Below are positions 25,901-38,789 of a DNA stretch of 64,000 bases, piece by piece. The position numbers and the translations under genes are program-made. A model generated the notes under the pieces. That model made no database searches and was not told where the DNA came from. It worked only from the letters and a program-made list of their open reading frames with translations. How positions within the stretch are numbered: the stretch's first letter is position 1; every line of letters starts with the position of its first letter. Origin of the DNA: Rallus limicola (Eukaryota > Chordata > Aves > Gruiformes > Rallidae). The stretch is taken from positions 28,667,956 to 28,731,955 of the forward strand of contig JAKCOZ010000012.1 in NCBI GenBank assembly GCA_022605955.1, read 5' to 3'.

Positions 25901-28900
25901 TCACCGAGTCACTTTAGCAGTACTCCTGACCTGCTTTATATGCCAGACAATATTGTCCTGTAGGTAACAAAGCTCTGATAGTAATTGAAATGCCTGGAAG
26001 TGGCATTAGAAAGGCTTGAACATGTAGCCAGCCACAGAAATCAAGGAAATTCTTGTCTGTAATGGGATCATTATCAGTTGGCAGCAATTGGCACAGCTAC
26101 ATTTTAGCAAGCCTCAACTTCAGGCAAATAATCTCCTGCTGACAAGGATGTGTTCTGGGAAATGCACTGGCTAACCATCAGAAAGGATCTGCATTTCTCT
26201 TCCCCATATCTTCCTGTATTTCCAGAGTTTGTGAACCATATGAAACACTTAGAAGCTGCTTCCACACTTCCCCTCATCTGTATATACCAGGAAGTGAGCT
26301 AGAGGGGTAATTTGCCACATAAGTGGCAAGCAGGAAGGAACACAGGACTCATAATCATGAGCAGCCTGGTCTAGTGAAGACACCCCTGCTTACTGCAGGA
26401 GGGTGGGACTAGATGACCTTGCTGACACAAGGAGGAGTATGTTTAACCTACAGATTCAGCTACACAGAGGTTCTAAGTTTTGAAATAGCTATCATGTCAA
26501 GCAGCATCCTGATGTGGCTGAGACATCTTGGGCAAGAAGTAAATCCCACAAATTGGCCTAATCCATAGCTGCAAAGGGCTTTTTTTATTACATTATCTGT
26601 ATCTCCTGCTAACAGACCTTCCTCCTAGGATGCAGAGACCCAGGAGTTATATAAGGAGGCTGTTGACTAGATTGGGAAAGAAGATGATCAGCCTGGTAGC
26701 ACCTGGCCTTGACTCAAGTGCTGACAGCACTGTTCCCATCCCACCCTAATGTCCCCTCTAACTGTTGTGTCAGTTGCAGCTTTACAAGCAGGATGCATTT
26801 CTCCACTCCTCTCTGCCCATTGTAAATAGCACAGGTGTGTTCCTGTCTCCTCACTCAGCTAGCATGCATTCCTTTATATCATTTATCCTGCTTTCCATTT
26901 GTGATGTGCATATCTATCAGTGGTCTGGGACTTCTTCAGGGAAGAGAAGAGCTCCTCGAAGCAGGGAAGGAGAAAAAAAAGTGTAGTTCCTTCTCCTGAG
27001 TTTTGTCTACCTCCTAGTTTTTTTTCCCCAGGTGGCATGCAGGCCCTTTTTCAAGTGAAAGATTGTAGGAAGTCCACAACAAATCACAATGAGAGTACGA
27101 AGATAAGACAGTACTTCATTGCTGCTGAAGAGGTCATCTGGAATTACGGCCCCTCTGCAATAAACCATTTTACAGGACAGGAATTAACTGCTGACAGGTA
27201 AATGCCTCTAATTAAGAAATTTTACTTTTCAAGTAGAATTGATATAAAAACACTAAATAAGGCAAGCCATATGATAGAACTGACTTTTAAGCAGAATTTC
27301 TCATTGTCCCACCCTCTGCTTAAATATTTATACCAGGATATATATCAGAACAGTTGTTTTCCTTGCAATCTTCTTATAAATTTTGCTGTCCATTATCCTA
27401 TCAGTGAAGGATAATGGATGCTGCACATCCTTGTATGGGACTGCATTTAAATGTGATGGCCAGATCATTGAAAGGAGACACAAAAGGCAAACTGAGTGCA
27501 TCATACCTCAGAAAACAGTGTTGAGGTTCTGACTGCCTTTGTAAAACTAAGCACCACAACTTGAACTGTTTGCATCTATTGCAATTTCTTTTACACAGCG
27601 AATCTCAAATATTTTTTGAACAAAGTGAGACAAGAATTGGTGGGTCTTACAAAAAAGCCATTTACAAAGAATACACAGATGCCTCTTTCACCAAACATAA
27701 AGAAAGGCTCACAGAGGAAGCACATCTTGGACTCTTAGGTAAGATATCTATAATTATTTCATGTCAAAGATGTATGAGAGGAAGCTGTCACTTCCATTGG
27801 CTAGCCAACAGTGCCTCTCTAGCTCCAAGGAAGGGGTCCTTGGCTCTCCCTGTCTCCTGGAGATGCTGGTGCCTGTGACTTCCTCCAAAACACACTGCAG
27901 GGTGTAAGAAAGCTCTTGAGGACAATGCTGTGGTACTCCCCAACTTGCCTGTGGGAATGTGCCCTGGTCTCCAAAGGGCATATTCCTTCACAAGGGCACA
28001 TTCATTACAAGTCCAGGCTAGGCAGCTCGAGCCCTGTTTATAACCTGTTTCTGACACGGCTCTAGGCTGAGTTTGAGGTTGGTGCTAATATCTGTAGGTC
28101 CCTTTCTAAAGGGAATAACTGTTCTGCCTATCACTGGGCCTTCAGGAGGAACTGGGAGTGGAGCAGCCCGGTCGCTGCTGGGCTGCCATGTGATTTAGAC
28201 CAGGTGCAGGGGACCTGGTCCCAGGGGCAGCCCCCCCTCCAAAGGGAAAACCAGCCAGTTCTTGATTGCTCTAGGCTCATGGTGTTCTGCACATCACTTG
28301 ATAGAAATCTGTTGTAATTAGACCATGTGCTTTTTTCTAGGACCTGTTATCAAGGCTGAAGTGGGTGACAGCATCAGGGTGACCTTCCGAAACAATGCCA
28401 GCCGCCCATTTAGCATTCAGCCCCATGGTGTGAGTTACCGCAAGAGCGACGAGGGGGCATGGTATGGTGCCGCCTCCAGAGGTGCGCTACAGACCCGGTC
28501 CTGCCAGCACCAGGGAACAAGCTGTCCTACATGTCCATGTAGTAAAGGCGATACAGTAAGCAGTATTCATTAGCCATAATCCCTAATGTTGGTTTCTATA
28601 ACAGGTACTGAATCTCCAGCCTCTCGTGTGAGACCCGGTGCTACCTTTACATATGAGTGGAACGTGCCAGAAGAAGTGGGCCCCACAGACCAAGATCCAG
28701 ACTGCCTAACCTGGCTTTACTACTCAGCTGTGGATGAGGTCAGAGACCCCAGTTCCGGCCTTGTGGGGCCTCTCCTGGTGTGCAGGAAAGGAGCTCTGCT
28801 TCCTTCTGGGAAACAGGTCAGTCAACAAAGAAAAACAGAAGCACTTAGAACCATGTAGCTGAGTCTGCTCTCTCTCCCCGAATTGTGCTGTGGAGCCTGC

Positions 28901-31900
28901 TACATGCTCAGCACCACCTCCTCTCCACACGCAGCCTCACCCACATGCTGAGGGGAACACGTAAAATGAAGAAAGTGGATTTGCTTGTTTGGTTGTTTTA
29001 AAACCAAACCAAAACAGTCTGGCTGTAGGCACACTGTATTGTAAAACCACTGACATAGGGAACATTCAGGTTTTAGCTAGGAAGAGAATGACTAGAAAAG
29101 CATAGATAATGTAAAGGTCAAAATACCTATTAATTTCTGAAGGTCGTTCCTGCTGGTGGAAGGAGTGTTGGCAGCAGAGATCTAGTCACCAGATACAGCA
29201 ATTAGAGAGCTTTGAGGTTATCAGAATGGAGAACCAGTCTATGCATCTATCCTACTTCATAAATTATTGTGCACATAGACTTGTATTGACATTTTCTGAT
29301 CACTTCTATTTTTCTTTGTGCTATTTCTTCTCACAGAAAAATGTGAACCTGGAGTTTTTTCTCCTTGCCACAGTATTTGATGAGAATCTGAGCTGGTACT
29401 TGGATGATAATATTCTGATGTTTACACTGAACCCTAGTAAAATTGACAAAGATGATGAGGACTTCCAAGAGTCTAACAAAATGCATTGTAAGGAAATAAT
29501 TTGTTACCCCAATAATATTTTCTACAATACAGTTCTTTTGTGATTTCATGTTTGAGACTGGCAAACTGTGTAGTGGTAGAGACATATCATTCCTTTCCAT
29601 TGGAAACAAACCCATGTTTGACTGCAATTCAATTTCAGCCACATGTAATAGTTCAAAACATAATGCCAGCTGTTCAGTGTCTGGCACAGCAGTTGAGCAT
29701 TCAGCACCACTATGTACCACTTTGGGCAAAAAGAAGGAGGAATTAAGTCTGTAGCTCATGTGCAACCCCAACGAATGCAACTAGGCAGCAAGAGAAAACG
29801 GGCCTCTTCCCTATACATGGTGTAGCTGAAATGAGGATTTTCACAGAATCGCAGACTGGTGAGGTGGTCAGGGGCTTCTGGAGGCTGTCATCTCCAGCCC
29901 CCTGCTCGAGAAAGGGCCATCCCAGAGCTGGCTGCCCAGGACCATGTCCAGAGGGCTCTTAGTATCTCTGAGGATGGAGACCCCACTGCCTTCCAGGGCA
30001 GCCTGTGCCAGTGCTCAGCCACCCTCACAGCAACAGAGAGTTTCCTGCTGTTCAGAGGAACCTGCTGTCTGTCACTTGGTGCCCATGGCCTCTGGTCCTG
30101 TCCCTGGGAAGAGCCTGGCTCCATCCTCATTGCAGCCTCCGGGCAGGTCTGTACGTGCACTGAGGAGATGGCCCTGAGCCTTCTCATCTGCAGGCTGAGC
30201 GGTCCCAGCTCTCTCAGCCTTCCTCACAGGAGAGATGCTTTCTTGTCCCTTCATCATCCTCGTGTCCCTTTGCCGGGTTCTCTCCAGCACACCAGTGCCT
30301 CCCTGGTACCAAGGAGCCCAGCAACCGGCACAAGTCCCTCAGGTGTGGCCTGGCCAGTGCTGAGCAGATGGGAAGGATCTCCATGCGCTGCCTCGTGCAG
30401 CCCAGGATACCGTTCACCTTCCTTGCAGGTCATGTTCAACTCCATGTCCACCAGGAACACCCACATTGGTCCTTCTCTGCCCATCTGCTTTCCAGCTCCA
30501 TTTGTCTGAAGCATTCCTACAATAGCAGCTGCAGTCTGACCTGCCAGCAGCGCTCCTCCTAATGCAGCCAATGCCATTAGCCCTTTTCGCAGCAAGGGCA
30601 CGCTGCTGGCTCATTTTGTGTCCAGGTCACTGTGGGCCCCCTTGGAATGAAAATCTTTGCTGCATTAATAGGGCAGAGCTGAGGTTCGCAGCAATTGTGT
30701 TTTGGTCCTGTAGAAAGGTCTTCCAAGTTTCACATCAGATTTTTGTCTTCAGTACATAGTCCTGCAAATGTTTTCTTACATTTGCCTGAGGGACATTGGT
30801 GCTATTTCCAAGCCTTGATCCAGAGCATCGCAGGGTGCCTGTGAGGCCCAGGCTTTGACAGTTTTGCACAAGAGCAGCTAGAAAGGATCAGTAACTCAAA
30901 CTACACAACACCTTAGATGTCTCCACTGTGCAGCTGGAGGGTCTTGCAGGGTAGAAAGCAGGATGCTTTATGCATCCTCCTTACTTACTGGGTATGAAGC
31001 AATGAAGGTTCCAGTTGGTCAAGTCAGCTACTGGTGCTTTAGACATCAAAAAGGAGAACTGTTAGAAATTGTTCTCAAATACTGTGTTTTAAAACTCGCT
31101 TTGCTTGAATTGACTCCCTGTTTTTGCTGGTGTGATAAAAGTGTTTTATTATCGATACTTCTGTCAGTCTGAGGCATCGCATTAGGTCTGTAGTGTATAT
31201 TATTTAATCTCTATTACTGAATTAAGTAATGTACTAATCAAGTGGGTTTTGCTTCCTACAGCCATCAATGGTTACATGTATGGAAACCAGCCAGGTCTTG
31301 AGATGTGCAAAGGAAGTGTGGTTTCCTGGCACTTGATGGGCTTGGGGACAGAAGTCGATGTCCATGGGATATACTTCTCCGGAAACACATTTGTAACTAA
31401 AGGAACAAGAAGGGACACGGCAAATCTGTTTCCACACACCTTCCTTACAGCTGTTATGAGACCCGATTCTGAAGGTAACGGTCTTGTTTAAAAATCCTGT
31501 TAGTAGCTTGGGAATCATTTATCTGTGAACATTTTATGCTTTAAATAGCTGATATTTTGATCCTTTGGGTGCTAAAACTGTACAGATGTGTTTGAAGGGC
31601 AGCAAATATCTTCATAGGATGTAAGCTATCAATGCCAAAGCCCTGATTTTTCTAGCTTCTATCTATGCTGAATTTTATTACTACAAGTAGCCGTATTACA
31701 CAAAGAGTTTGGATCTTATGTGAGCAGTAGTCTGTGTCAGTCTCTGAGCATTACATCGACGTTGATATCACAGTCTCAAGATCCACCTGTCCTCACGTCT
31801 GTGTTTCTTGTGTGACACTAGGAGTGTTTGAAGTGTCCTGCCTGACAACAGATCACTACACAGGGGGCATGAAACAGAATTACAGAGTGAAACAATGCCA

Positions 31901-33198
31901 CTGGTGGAATGTGGATCTATCTATGTATTTGCATGAAAAGACTTACTATATTGCTGCAGTGGAAGTGGAATGGGACTATTCTCCTAATAGGACATGGGAA
32001 TTTGAGCGGCATCAATACCATGAGGAAAGGTACTTTGGAATATTCACAAAGGGCAAAAAATCAAACAAGCAAAGGAGCAATTCTCTTCTCTGAACCTTTT
32101 CCTCCTTCAGGCATTTCTAGACACACTTTCTTTGCACATGCATTTTCTAGGCTCAGTTGCATTTGTGGTCCTTCTTTGGCCAGAGAGCATGATGTTCATG
32201 AAATGGTTTGGCATCAACCTGCTTTGGGGCAGTTGCAAATTTTGATGAATCCCAGATAGTGCATGTGCATTTATTATTTACTGATGTTGGCACAGCCCTT
32301 GATGTGGCATGCTTAAAATGTTAAGTTGTAGATACAGTGACTACTTTGTTCTGATAGTTGATTACTTACCATATGTAACATGTTTTTGTCATATGCTTAT
32401 TTGTACTCTGAGTAAGGCTCTTTTTTGCTCCTCTCAGTTTCATTGCTTACACAGAATCACAGAACTGTAGGGGTTGGAAGGGACCTCCAGAGCCCATGGG
32501 GTCCAACCCCCTGCCAAAGCAGGGTCCCTAGCACAGGGCACACAGATCAGCGTCCAGACGGGGCTGGAATCTCTCCAGAGAAGGAGACTCCACACCCCCT
32601 GGGCAGCCTGGCTCAAGGCTTCCTCACCCTCACTGGGAAGAAGTTCTTCCCCAGATTGGTGTGGAACTCCCTGTGCTCCAACTTGAGCCCATCGCCCCTT
32701 GTCCTGTCCCCACAGACACTGAGCAGAGGCTGTCCATGCCCCTGTGTCCCACCCTTCAGATATTGGTCCCCAGTGATCAGATCCCCTCTCAGGCTTCTTC
32801 TCTCCAGGCTGAACAGCCCCAACTCACTCAGCCTTTCCTCACAGGGGAGATGCTCCAGGCCCTTCATCATCTCCGTAGGCTCTGCTAGACTCTTTCCAAG
32901 AGATCCCTGCCTTTCTTACACCAGGGAGGCCAGCACTGGACACAGTACTCCAGGTGGGGCCTGACCAGGGCAGAGCAGAGGGAAAGGATGAACTCCTTTG
33001 ACCTACTGGCCAAACAAGTCCATGACCAAATCCATTCACTATGAAGCTTGGTGTTTTATTCCCAGTATTTGAAGCTCAGTGGGAGGGAACTGACCAGATC
33101 AAATAATTCATGCTATTTAGCAGAAGAGGCTAAACAAAAAAATGGCAGATTTCTACATTTTCCATCTGTATAACTTCATTTGAGGGCAAAGTAATTGC

Positions 33199-33231
<33 letters not shown>

Positions 33232-36200
33232 AAATTGACTTAATAGTATTTTCTTCTTTTTTCTCAGCTTGATAGCACATTTCCTGGCCCTGCACACCAC
33301 AGCAGGCTCTCTCATAGTTGAAGCACAAGCAATACAGACTGTGCTGTTACCAGACCTTTTTTCCACTGCTGTCTTCAGCCCCCATGATCTCAGCAGAGAA
33401 TTGGTCCCTCACATATAATTTCAGCAAGGCACTTAAGCTTTAAAAGTTACAGGCTTCATTTCAGATCTGCAGAAGACATTAGGGGGGCTATTTTTCAGTA
33501 TGCAGCTTGCTGGATAACTTCTTGCAGTCTGAAGATCTTTGGAATAATACATAGACTTGGTATATTTATAGGGGTTTGCTAACAGTCCAGGTCAAGAGAA
33601 ACCTCCCAACTTAACAAGAATGTTTTCATGTTGAAGATACTGGTGGTCTATGAGATTACTGTTTCACTGAGATGGATTGTTGCTTGATGGTTAATTGACA
33701 TACCTGCAAAAGATGTTTGGAAATATGTGAAGACTTTTTTTTTTTTCTCTCCCTAGCCCTGGCAATCCATTTTTAAATAAAGACAGCAAATTCATTGGCT
33801 CCAAATACAAAAAGGTAGTATATCGTGAGTACACTGATAAGACATTCAGTATTCCCAAAAACAGAGCAGAGGAGCAACAGCACCTGGAAATTCAAGGTAT
33901 ACTCATCATGAAGTTCTGCATTGAAACTGGGAAAAATGCAGTGGAAGAAAAGGAGAATACTATTTGAAGAATGCTGAGTACAGTCCTACCCACACAAAGT
34001 GCCTGAACCTACATGGAATTGTTACTTTTATTACTTGCTTTCTTTGCAAGATTACATTGCTTATTTTACAAGGAAAAAAAACCCAAACCCCTTCTGTTTT
34101 GCTGCTTGATAACATGTCAGTATTTTCAAAGTTGGTGTAAAGCAGCAACATCCAAACTTCAGATATACAGTGGGTGCTCAGAGCTTGTGAAACTTGGGCC
34201 TCTACTTAGATGCCTGCCTTCATCCACGCAATTGGCATATCATAGTGAATGACATTATCCATGTGTAGTTTTAGCTAATTATGGGGCAATGTTGTTTATT
34301 TGAACACAAAAAAATTCCTCTTCTCTCTCTGCTTTAATCTTACCTAAAACCAAGTTAATTATTTCTGTTCAATCCAACAGGGCCGCTGCTTATGTCAAAT
34401 ATTGGAGATAAGATTATAATAGTTTTTAAGAACTTGGCATCAAGACCATATTCTATACATGCCCACGGAGTGAAAACAGAGAGTTCTGTTGTTGCTGTAA
34501 CTAACCCAGGTATTAAGTAACCCTTATTTATTTCTAGCAGGTAGCATCAAGCCTTCTAGCAAGCTTTAGCAAGCTTTGAACTTAGTATAGCAGGAAGGAC
34601 TCAGATTTGTTTTTACCTCAGGTTCTTAAAGTGTTGATGCTGATGATGACAAATATTTCAGCAATTCCAGTGCCCTGCTATTGCTGTGTACCCTGGTCCC
34701 TGACAGATCAGTGATGTTTTGGCACAGCATGGCTGCACTTTCACATAAGCACGCAGATTCAGTTACGTTGAGGGAGCATAGCTTATGCTAGCTGTTATTT
34801 AAGAATTTCCCTTGTGGTCTTTACAAAAGATACAATTGGGGGAGGGCTAAGTATGGTAATCTGAATAGTGCAGTTACACCAAAAAAACCCACCCAAATAA
34901 AAGCACTGACAAGAAGAGTCAGGGATCTGCAGAGGGGAAGTAACAGAGAGCTAGCCAGTGCAGGAGTTGGGAAGAGAATGATCAAGGCAAATGTAAGCTG
35001 TAGATGGAGGTAACGTGTTTTGGGGTGACATCTTACAGGTCAGCACAGAGAAAACTTCTAAAATTTATTGATACTTAATTCAGGTGAAACAAAGACGTAC
35101 ACCTGGAAAATTCCAGAGAGATCTAGTTCTGAGAGAGGAGATCCACCTTGTATTGCATGGGCATACCATTCGACAGTGGACATCATTAAGGTATATTATT
35201 AATAACAATCTAAAGGGGTTTGTTCATAACTTCAGCACAGCTATTCTTAGAGCAAAAGGGAGTTTGAAATTCTGCTTTCTCTGTCGCTCCTTCCATTACC
35301 ATACCTTTGAATTTAAATGTCTCTTAAATAATGCAAGAAAGTGAGGGCAGAATTTGAGTCACAGCCCTTTACATTCTTTCTCCCTCCTTCTTCTGCTGTG
35401 GGTATAGATCACCCTACTTAGATTTCATTCTACAGCTTGCTCAGCATCTAATCAGTGGGAAAAGACATGGGAAAACTAACATGGGACTGTGAAAAGTCAA
35501 TCTGCCCTTTTTTTATACAAACACCCATCAACCTACCTTGACTAATAATGTCTGAGGGAAACTAATGTATTTGTTCCTTCATGTCTTAGCAAACTCAAAT
35601 TAAAATGTGCCAAGAAGTATATTTTGAATAGAAACCAAGCTCAAAATCTTAAAACATAGAAAGGATTTGGGGAAAAAAAAAAAAAAGATGAGCAAGAAAT
35701 GAAAGTGGAGTGTTTATTATGGTTATTTCTAGCAAGAGATAAAGAAAGAGGCAGTTAATTTTCATAGTCCATTGAACTTGATCCATGGGTGGCATGTAAC
35801 AGTGAAGAAATAACTTTGCCTGACACAGGATTCATGTTTGGCATTAAAAGTGCTTCTGCTTAGTCACATCTTGTAATTATATTATTGTTTTATTTTAATT
35901 TCAGGATACTTACAGTGGATTAATAGGCACACTTGCCGTGTGTCATAGACACTATTTGCCATCATTTCATCCTAAAAAAAAAGTTCAATTTGCTCTTCTT
36001 TTTATGGTTTTTGATGAAAATGAGTCATGGTACTTGGATGAAAACATTAAAACCTATTCTACCAACCCGCACCTTGTTGACAAAGAGGATGAGGAATTCA
36101 TTGAAAGTAATAAAATGCACGGTATGTATCCCAGATTAATTCATGTAGCTCTGGAAATGCTGTAAAATTTTGTATCTGAAAATATTGTATATAAATTTGA

Positions 36201-38587
36201 CTTTTTCATCCCCTCTGAAGGTTCTAGAGCAGGAGGCCTGAAAAATTTCACTCAAACTATTTGAAGCTACTGTCAATGCCACTATCTTATTTATTTTTTT
36301 TAATCTGTGAAAAAATGTTCCCACATTGAAACTGTGAGGGGAGAAAGTATAAAGATGAAATTTGACATGTTGATCTGATGTCAGTGAACAACTCTTCTGG
36401 ATAAGTTCTGAAAGCACAGCCTGGTAAAGCTTCCCCTTCAGAGAGCTGCAGGGAATGCAGATCTTTAAGAACTGCAATATTAACAAGAGCATACAATAAA
36501 AAACTTTTAACTACCTCTTACTTTCTGTTTAAATATGGAATATAATCACACCTATTCACAACATACGGTCCATTTGTTTTGGTTTTAGGTACCATTCAAA
36601 GCTGTTACTTTTGCCTGGCATTGACTTCCAAAACTTGAATGCTATTACAGTTTAGAGACCGACACTACACAAAAATCTTACTTTCTTCTGGGCTTGCTCT
36701 TTCCCTCTGTTTAGCCATTAATGGCAAAGTGTTTGGAAATTTACACGGTCTGACTATGCATGTTGGAGATAAAGTAAGCTGGTATTTGATGAGCATGGGG
36801 AATGAAGTAGACATTCACACAGCACACTTTCACGGCCACAGCTTTGACTATAAGGTAAGAAACAGATCCTTTGTTAGGAACAAGGTTGATAAATGCCAAG
36901 GAATAAATTCTGGTGAGATGTCAGATGTTACAACATCAGGCATGACTTATAATTTGACCATGAAGATTTTTATGCCCAAATCCTGTATTTGATCAACACA
37001 TGGGACAGTTCCCTGCCAGTAGCAGTTCCTGACTGGGAACCTCATAAGTTGCTTTGATAAGTAACTGTGACTTCATGGCTGTAGTAAGACAACAGCTGTA
37101 GATTGCCTTCATTTCCACTCAGGCCAGTCTGTTATAAGCATGAAGCAGATATACAAAGCAATGCCTCTGTGGACATTACATATATACAGTAGATGTCTTT
37201 TCACTCAACTGTGACTAAAAACTTTGGTGGAGTATGCATAAAAGGGAGCTGAAATTACTGCCATCTGGTGACATTGCACTGTGTAACCACTGTTTCTTTG
37301 TGGCCTGAAGCAAACTGGGGTTTACCGGGCAGATGTCTTTGATCTGTTCCCTGGGACATTCCAAACTGTGGAAATGATCCCACAGAATGCTGGGACCTGG
37401 CTACTGCACTGCCACGTTACCGACCACATCCACGCGGGCATGGAAGCCACCTACACGGTGCTCCCCAAGGAAGGTAGGACCTCATGTCTCAGTAATAGAC
37501 ATAGTCTATTGTGCTTGTTATGATGTTTATGATCTGTTCATTATGGTTTAAGACATGGAATGGGGCGCACAGGCCAGTGTACTTGGAACCAGTTCAGGCA
37601 TACAGCAATATTTCATGGCTTAATATTGATGTCAGGAGGCCAGAATGCTGCAAGCCACCTGATCATACGGGCCTCAGCACTGCTGCTCAGAAAACAGAAG
37701 TAGCTAAAGAACTGAATGTTAACTGACTATTGCTTCAGCTTTCCATTTATGAACTTAAAATGACAGATTTTTATTAAAAAGAGTTCTTTGTGAGACAGCG
37801 TATACCTGCACCTAAGAAGTGCCAAAAGAGTAGTTGGTAAATAAAGCTGAAGTGGTTGTCCCTAGTAGTTACATTACTGAAAGCCTAAAATAGTGCTTTC
37901 TTATAAAGGACATGTTTTAGCTTTACAGACACTACCACCCTGCTTTAGCAATATTACCTGTGGAAAAAAACTTGAACTTGAAGCATTTTTGAAGTTCTTA
38001 TTTCTGCATCTTAATACAATTTTAAAAACAATACTTTCCTGTACTCAAAACACAGAGCATAATAGGTGTGCATTATCCTTTATTGACAGAAAGAGTAGGA
38101 GTATTTCAAAACATGTATATGCATATACAGACATACAGCTACATCATGTACACATGTACCTATACTGACAGTACAGACTGGAATGTTAATCACAGTGTTT
38201 TATAAACCATTCTGATACACAGAATACATTGTGCCAAAATTGCATAGATAATAAAAAAAGTTGACTTAAGAGTACATAGAGAAGCAGAAGTGGACTTTAA
38301 CTTACAGAAGCATTAGGTTGGGTTTTTCATAATCCAGCCACCTGAAGTGCACTAAAATGTACCCATCAGTGCATTTTAAAGCTGTTTTTAAATCTTAACT
38401 CACCATGTCTACAAGGCACTGGGTTCCACTGCTCTCATTCTAGACTCTGTTGTCCACATACAGAGACTACTCCTTCGATTAAATGTGTGTAACAAAAGCT
38501 ATTTTCCCCCTTACAGACAAGCTGCCTTTATTCACAAGATTATTCAGTCGGTTCAAGTGCAATGATACAGCAGGCACACTAGAATGA
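19919..38587 (+). CDS. CP: ceruloplasmin (multicopper ferroxidase)
   Basis: Secreted plasma ferroxidase that oxidises Fe2+ for transferrin loading. Exons: 19919-20073, 22782-23026, 24255-24467, 24850-25023, 25589-25843, 27032-27197, 27599-27738, 28341-28481, 28605-28816, 29337-29487, 31262-31474, 31822-32029, 33757-33896, 34381-34509, 35084-35190, 35905-36121, 36715-36854, 37311-37473, 38517-38587; 1079 aa (human 1065), 19 exons as in human. Signal peptide is about residues 1-19 ([14 protein letters not shown]). Six cupredoxin domains follow. Trinuclear-cluster ligands are present: H122/H124, H182/H184, H993/H995 and H1035/H1037. Type 1 sites: domain 6 H990, C1036, H1041, M1046; domain 4 H652, C695, H700, M705; domain 2 H297, C340, H345 plus M350. 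No transmembrane anchor, so not hephaestin. The exon 8 donor (AGAG/gtgcgc) is the least certain. The C-terminal tail is longer than in human. Confidence 0.96.
26363..26425 (+). mobile_element. degraded CR1 fragment
   Basis: 'cctggtctagtgaagacacc...gggtgggactagatgacctt' follows the pattern found just before CR1 3' ends. The terminal part is missing. It lies in CP intron 5. Confidence 0.45.
27390..27417. repeat. perfect inverted repeat (9-bp stem, 10-base loop)
   Basis: CCATTATCC and GGATAATGG flank a 10-base loop in CP intron 6, so a hairpin is possible in DNA or pre-mRNA. At this length it may be chance. Confidence 0.6.
29841..30500 (-). mobile_element. CR1 retroposon, long 3' fragment
   Basis: Starts 'cacagaatcgcagactggtgaggtgg' and continues through the characteristic CR1 3' region ('ctctctcagccttcctcacaggagag', 'gtggcctggccagtgctgag'), reading as the minus strand. 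It fills much of CP intron 10. Long open frames here are by-products of this GC-rich repeat. The right border is approximate. Confidence 0.75.
32451..33030 (-). mobile_element. CR1 retroposon 3' fragment
   Basis: Begins 'acagaatcacagaactgtag' then 'ggttggaagggacctccagag' and runs to 'gacctactggccaaac', all typical of a reverse-oriented CR1 3' part. It lies in CP intron 12. The sequence is close to an intact consensus style, so it is relatively young. A 179-codon open frame on the plus strand is antisense repeat sequence. Confidence 0.85.
33208..33231 (+). repeat. poly-T tract
   Basis: Twenty-four consecutive T in CP intron 12, about 180 bp past the CR1 copy. Confidence 0.9.
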
Positions 38588-38754
38588 TGGAAACATTTCA
38601 CTGCAGTGATTCTCAAAGATCTACCTTCAGAAAAGGAAGAAAATATTCATTGAGGAATACTATCTCCTGGACAATTCATCTCCACATGTGTTTCTGAAGA
38701 TTAGCATCTCCACTGCTAACAAAAGGTCTGTAGGCTAACACAGCTTTGTCTTTA

Positions 38755-38760
38755 AATAAA
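38755..38760 (+). terminator. CP: CP polyadenylation signal
   Basis: AATAAA, 168 nt past the CP stop and the first canonical signal. A second lies at 39867-39872; if used, that transcript would approach the 3' end of HPS3 on the other strand. Confidence 0.6.
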
Positions 38761-38789
38761 AATAGCGTCTTGCAAGCTGAACATGTTAT

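Noticed and set aside
29859..30509. 216-codon plus-strand open frame in CP intron 10
   Set aside because: Antisense reading of a CR1 fragment; it has no protein family signature.
32425..32964. 179-codon plus-strand open frame in CP intron 12
   Set aside because: Antisense reading of a CR1 fragment.
37474..37530. Read-through of CP exon 18 as an alternative GPI-anchored C-terminus
   Set aside because: The intronic extension stops after about 17 residues and lacks the hydrophobic segment and small-residue cleavage site needed for a GPI signal.
19919..38587. Hephaestin or hephaestin-like identity for the multicopper oxidase
   Set aside because: No C-terminal transmembrane segment, closest motif agreement with CP, and TM4SF18/HPS3 neighbours as at the mammalian CP locus.
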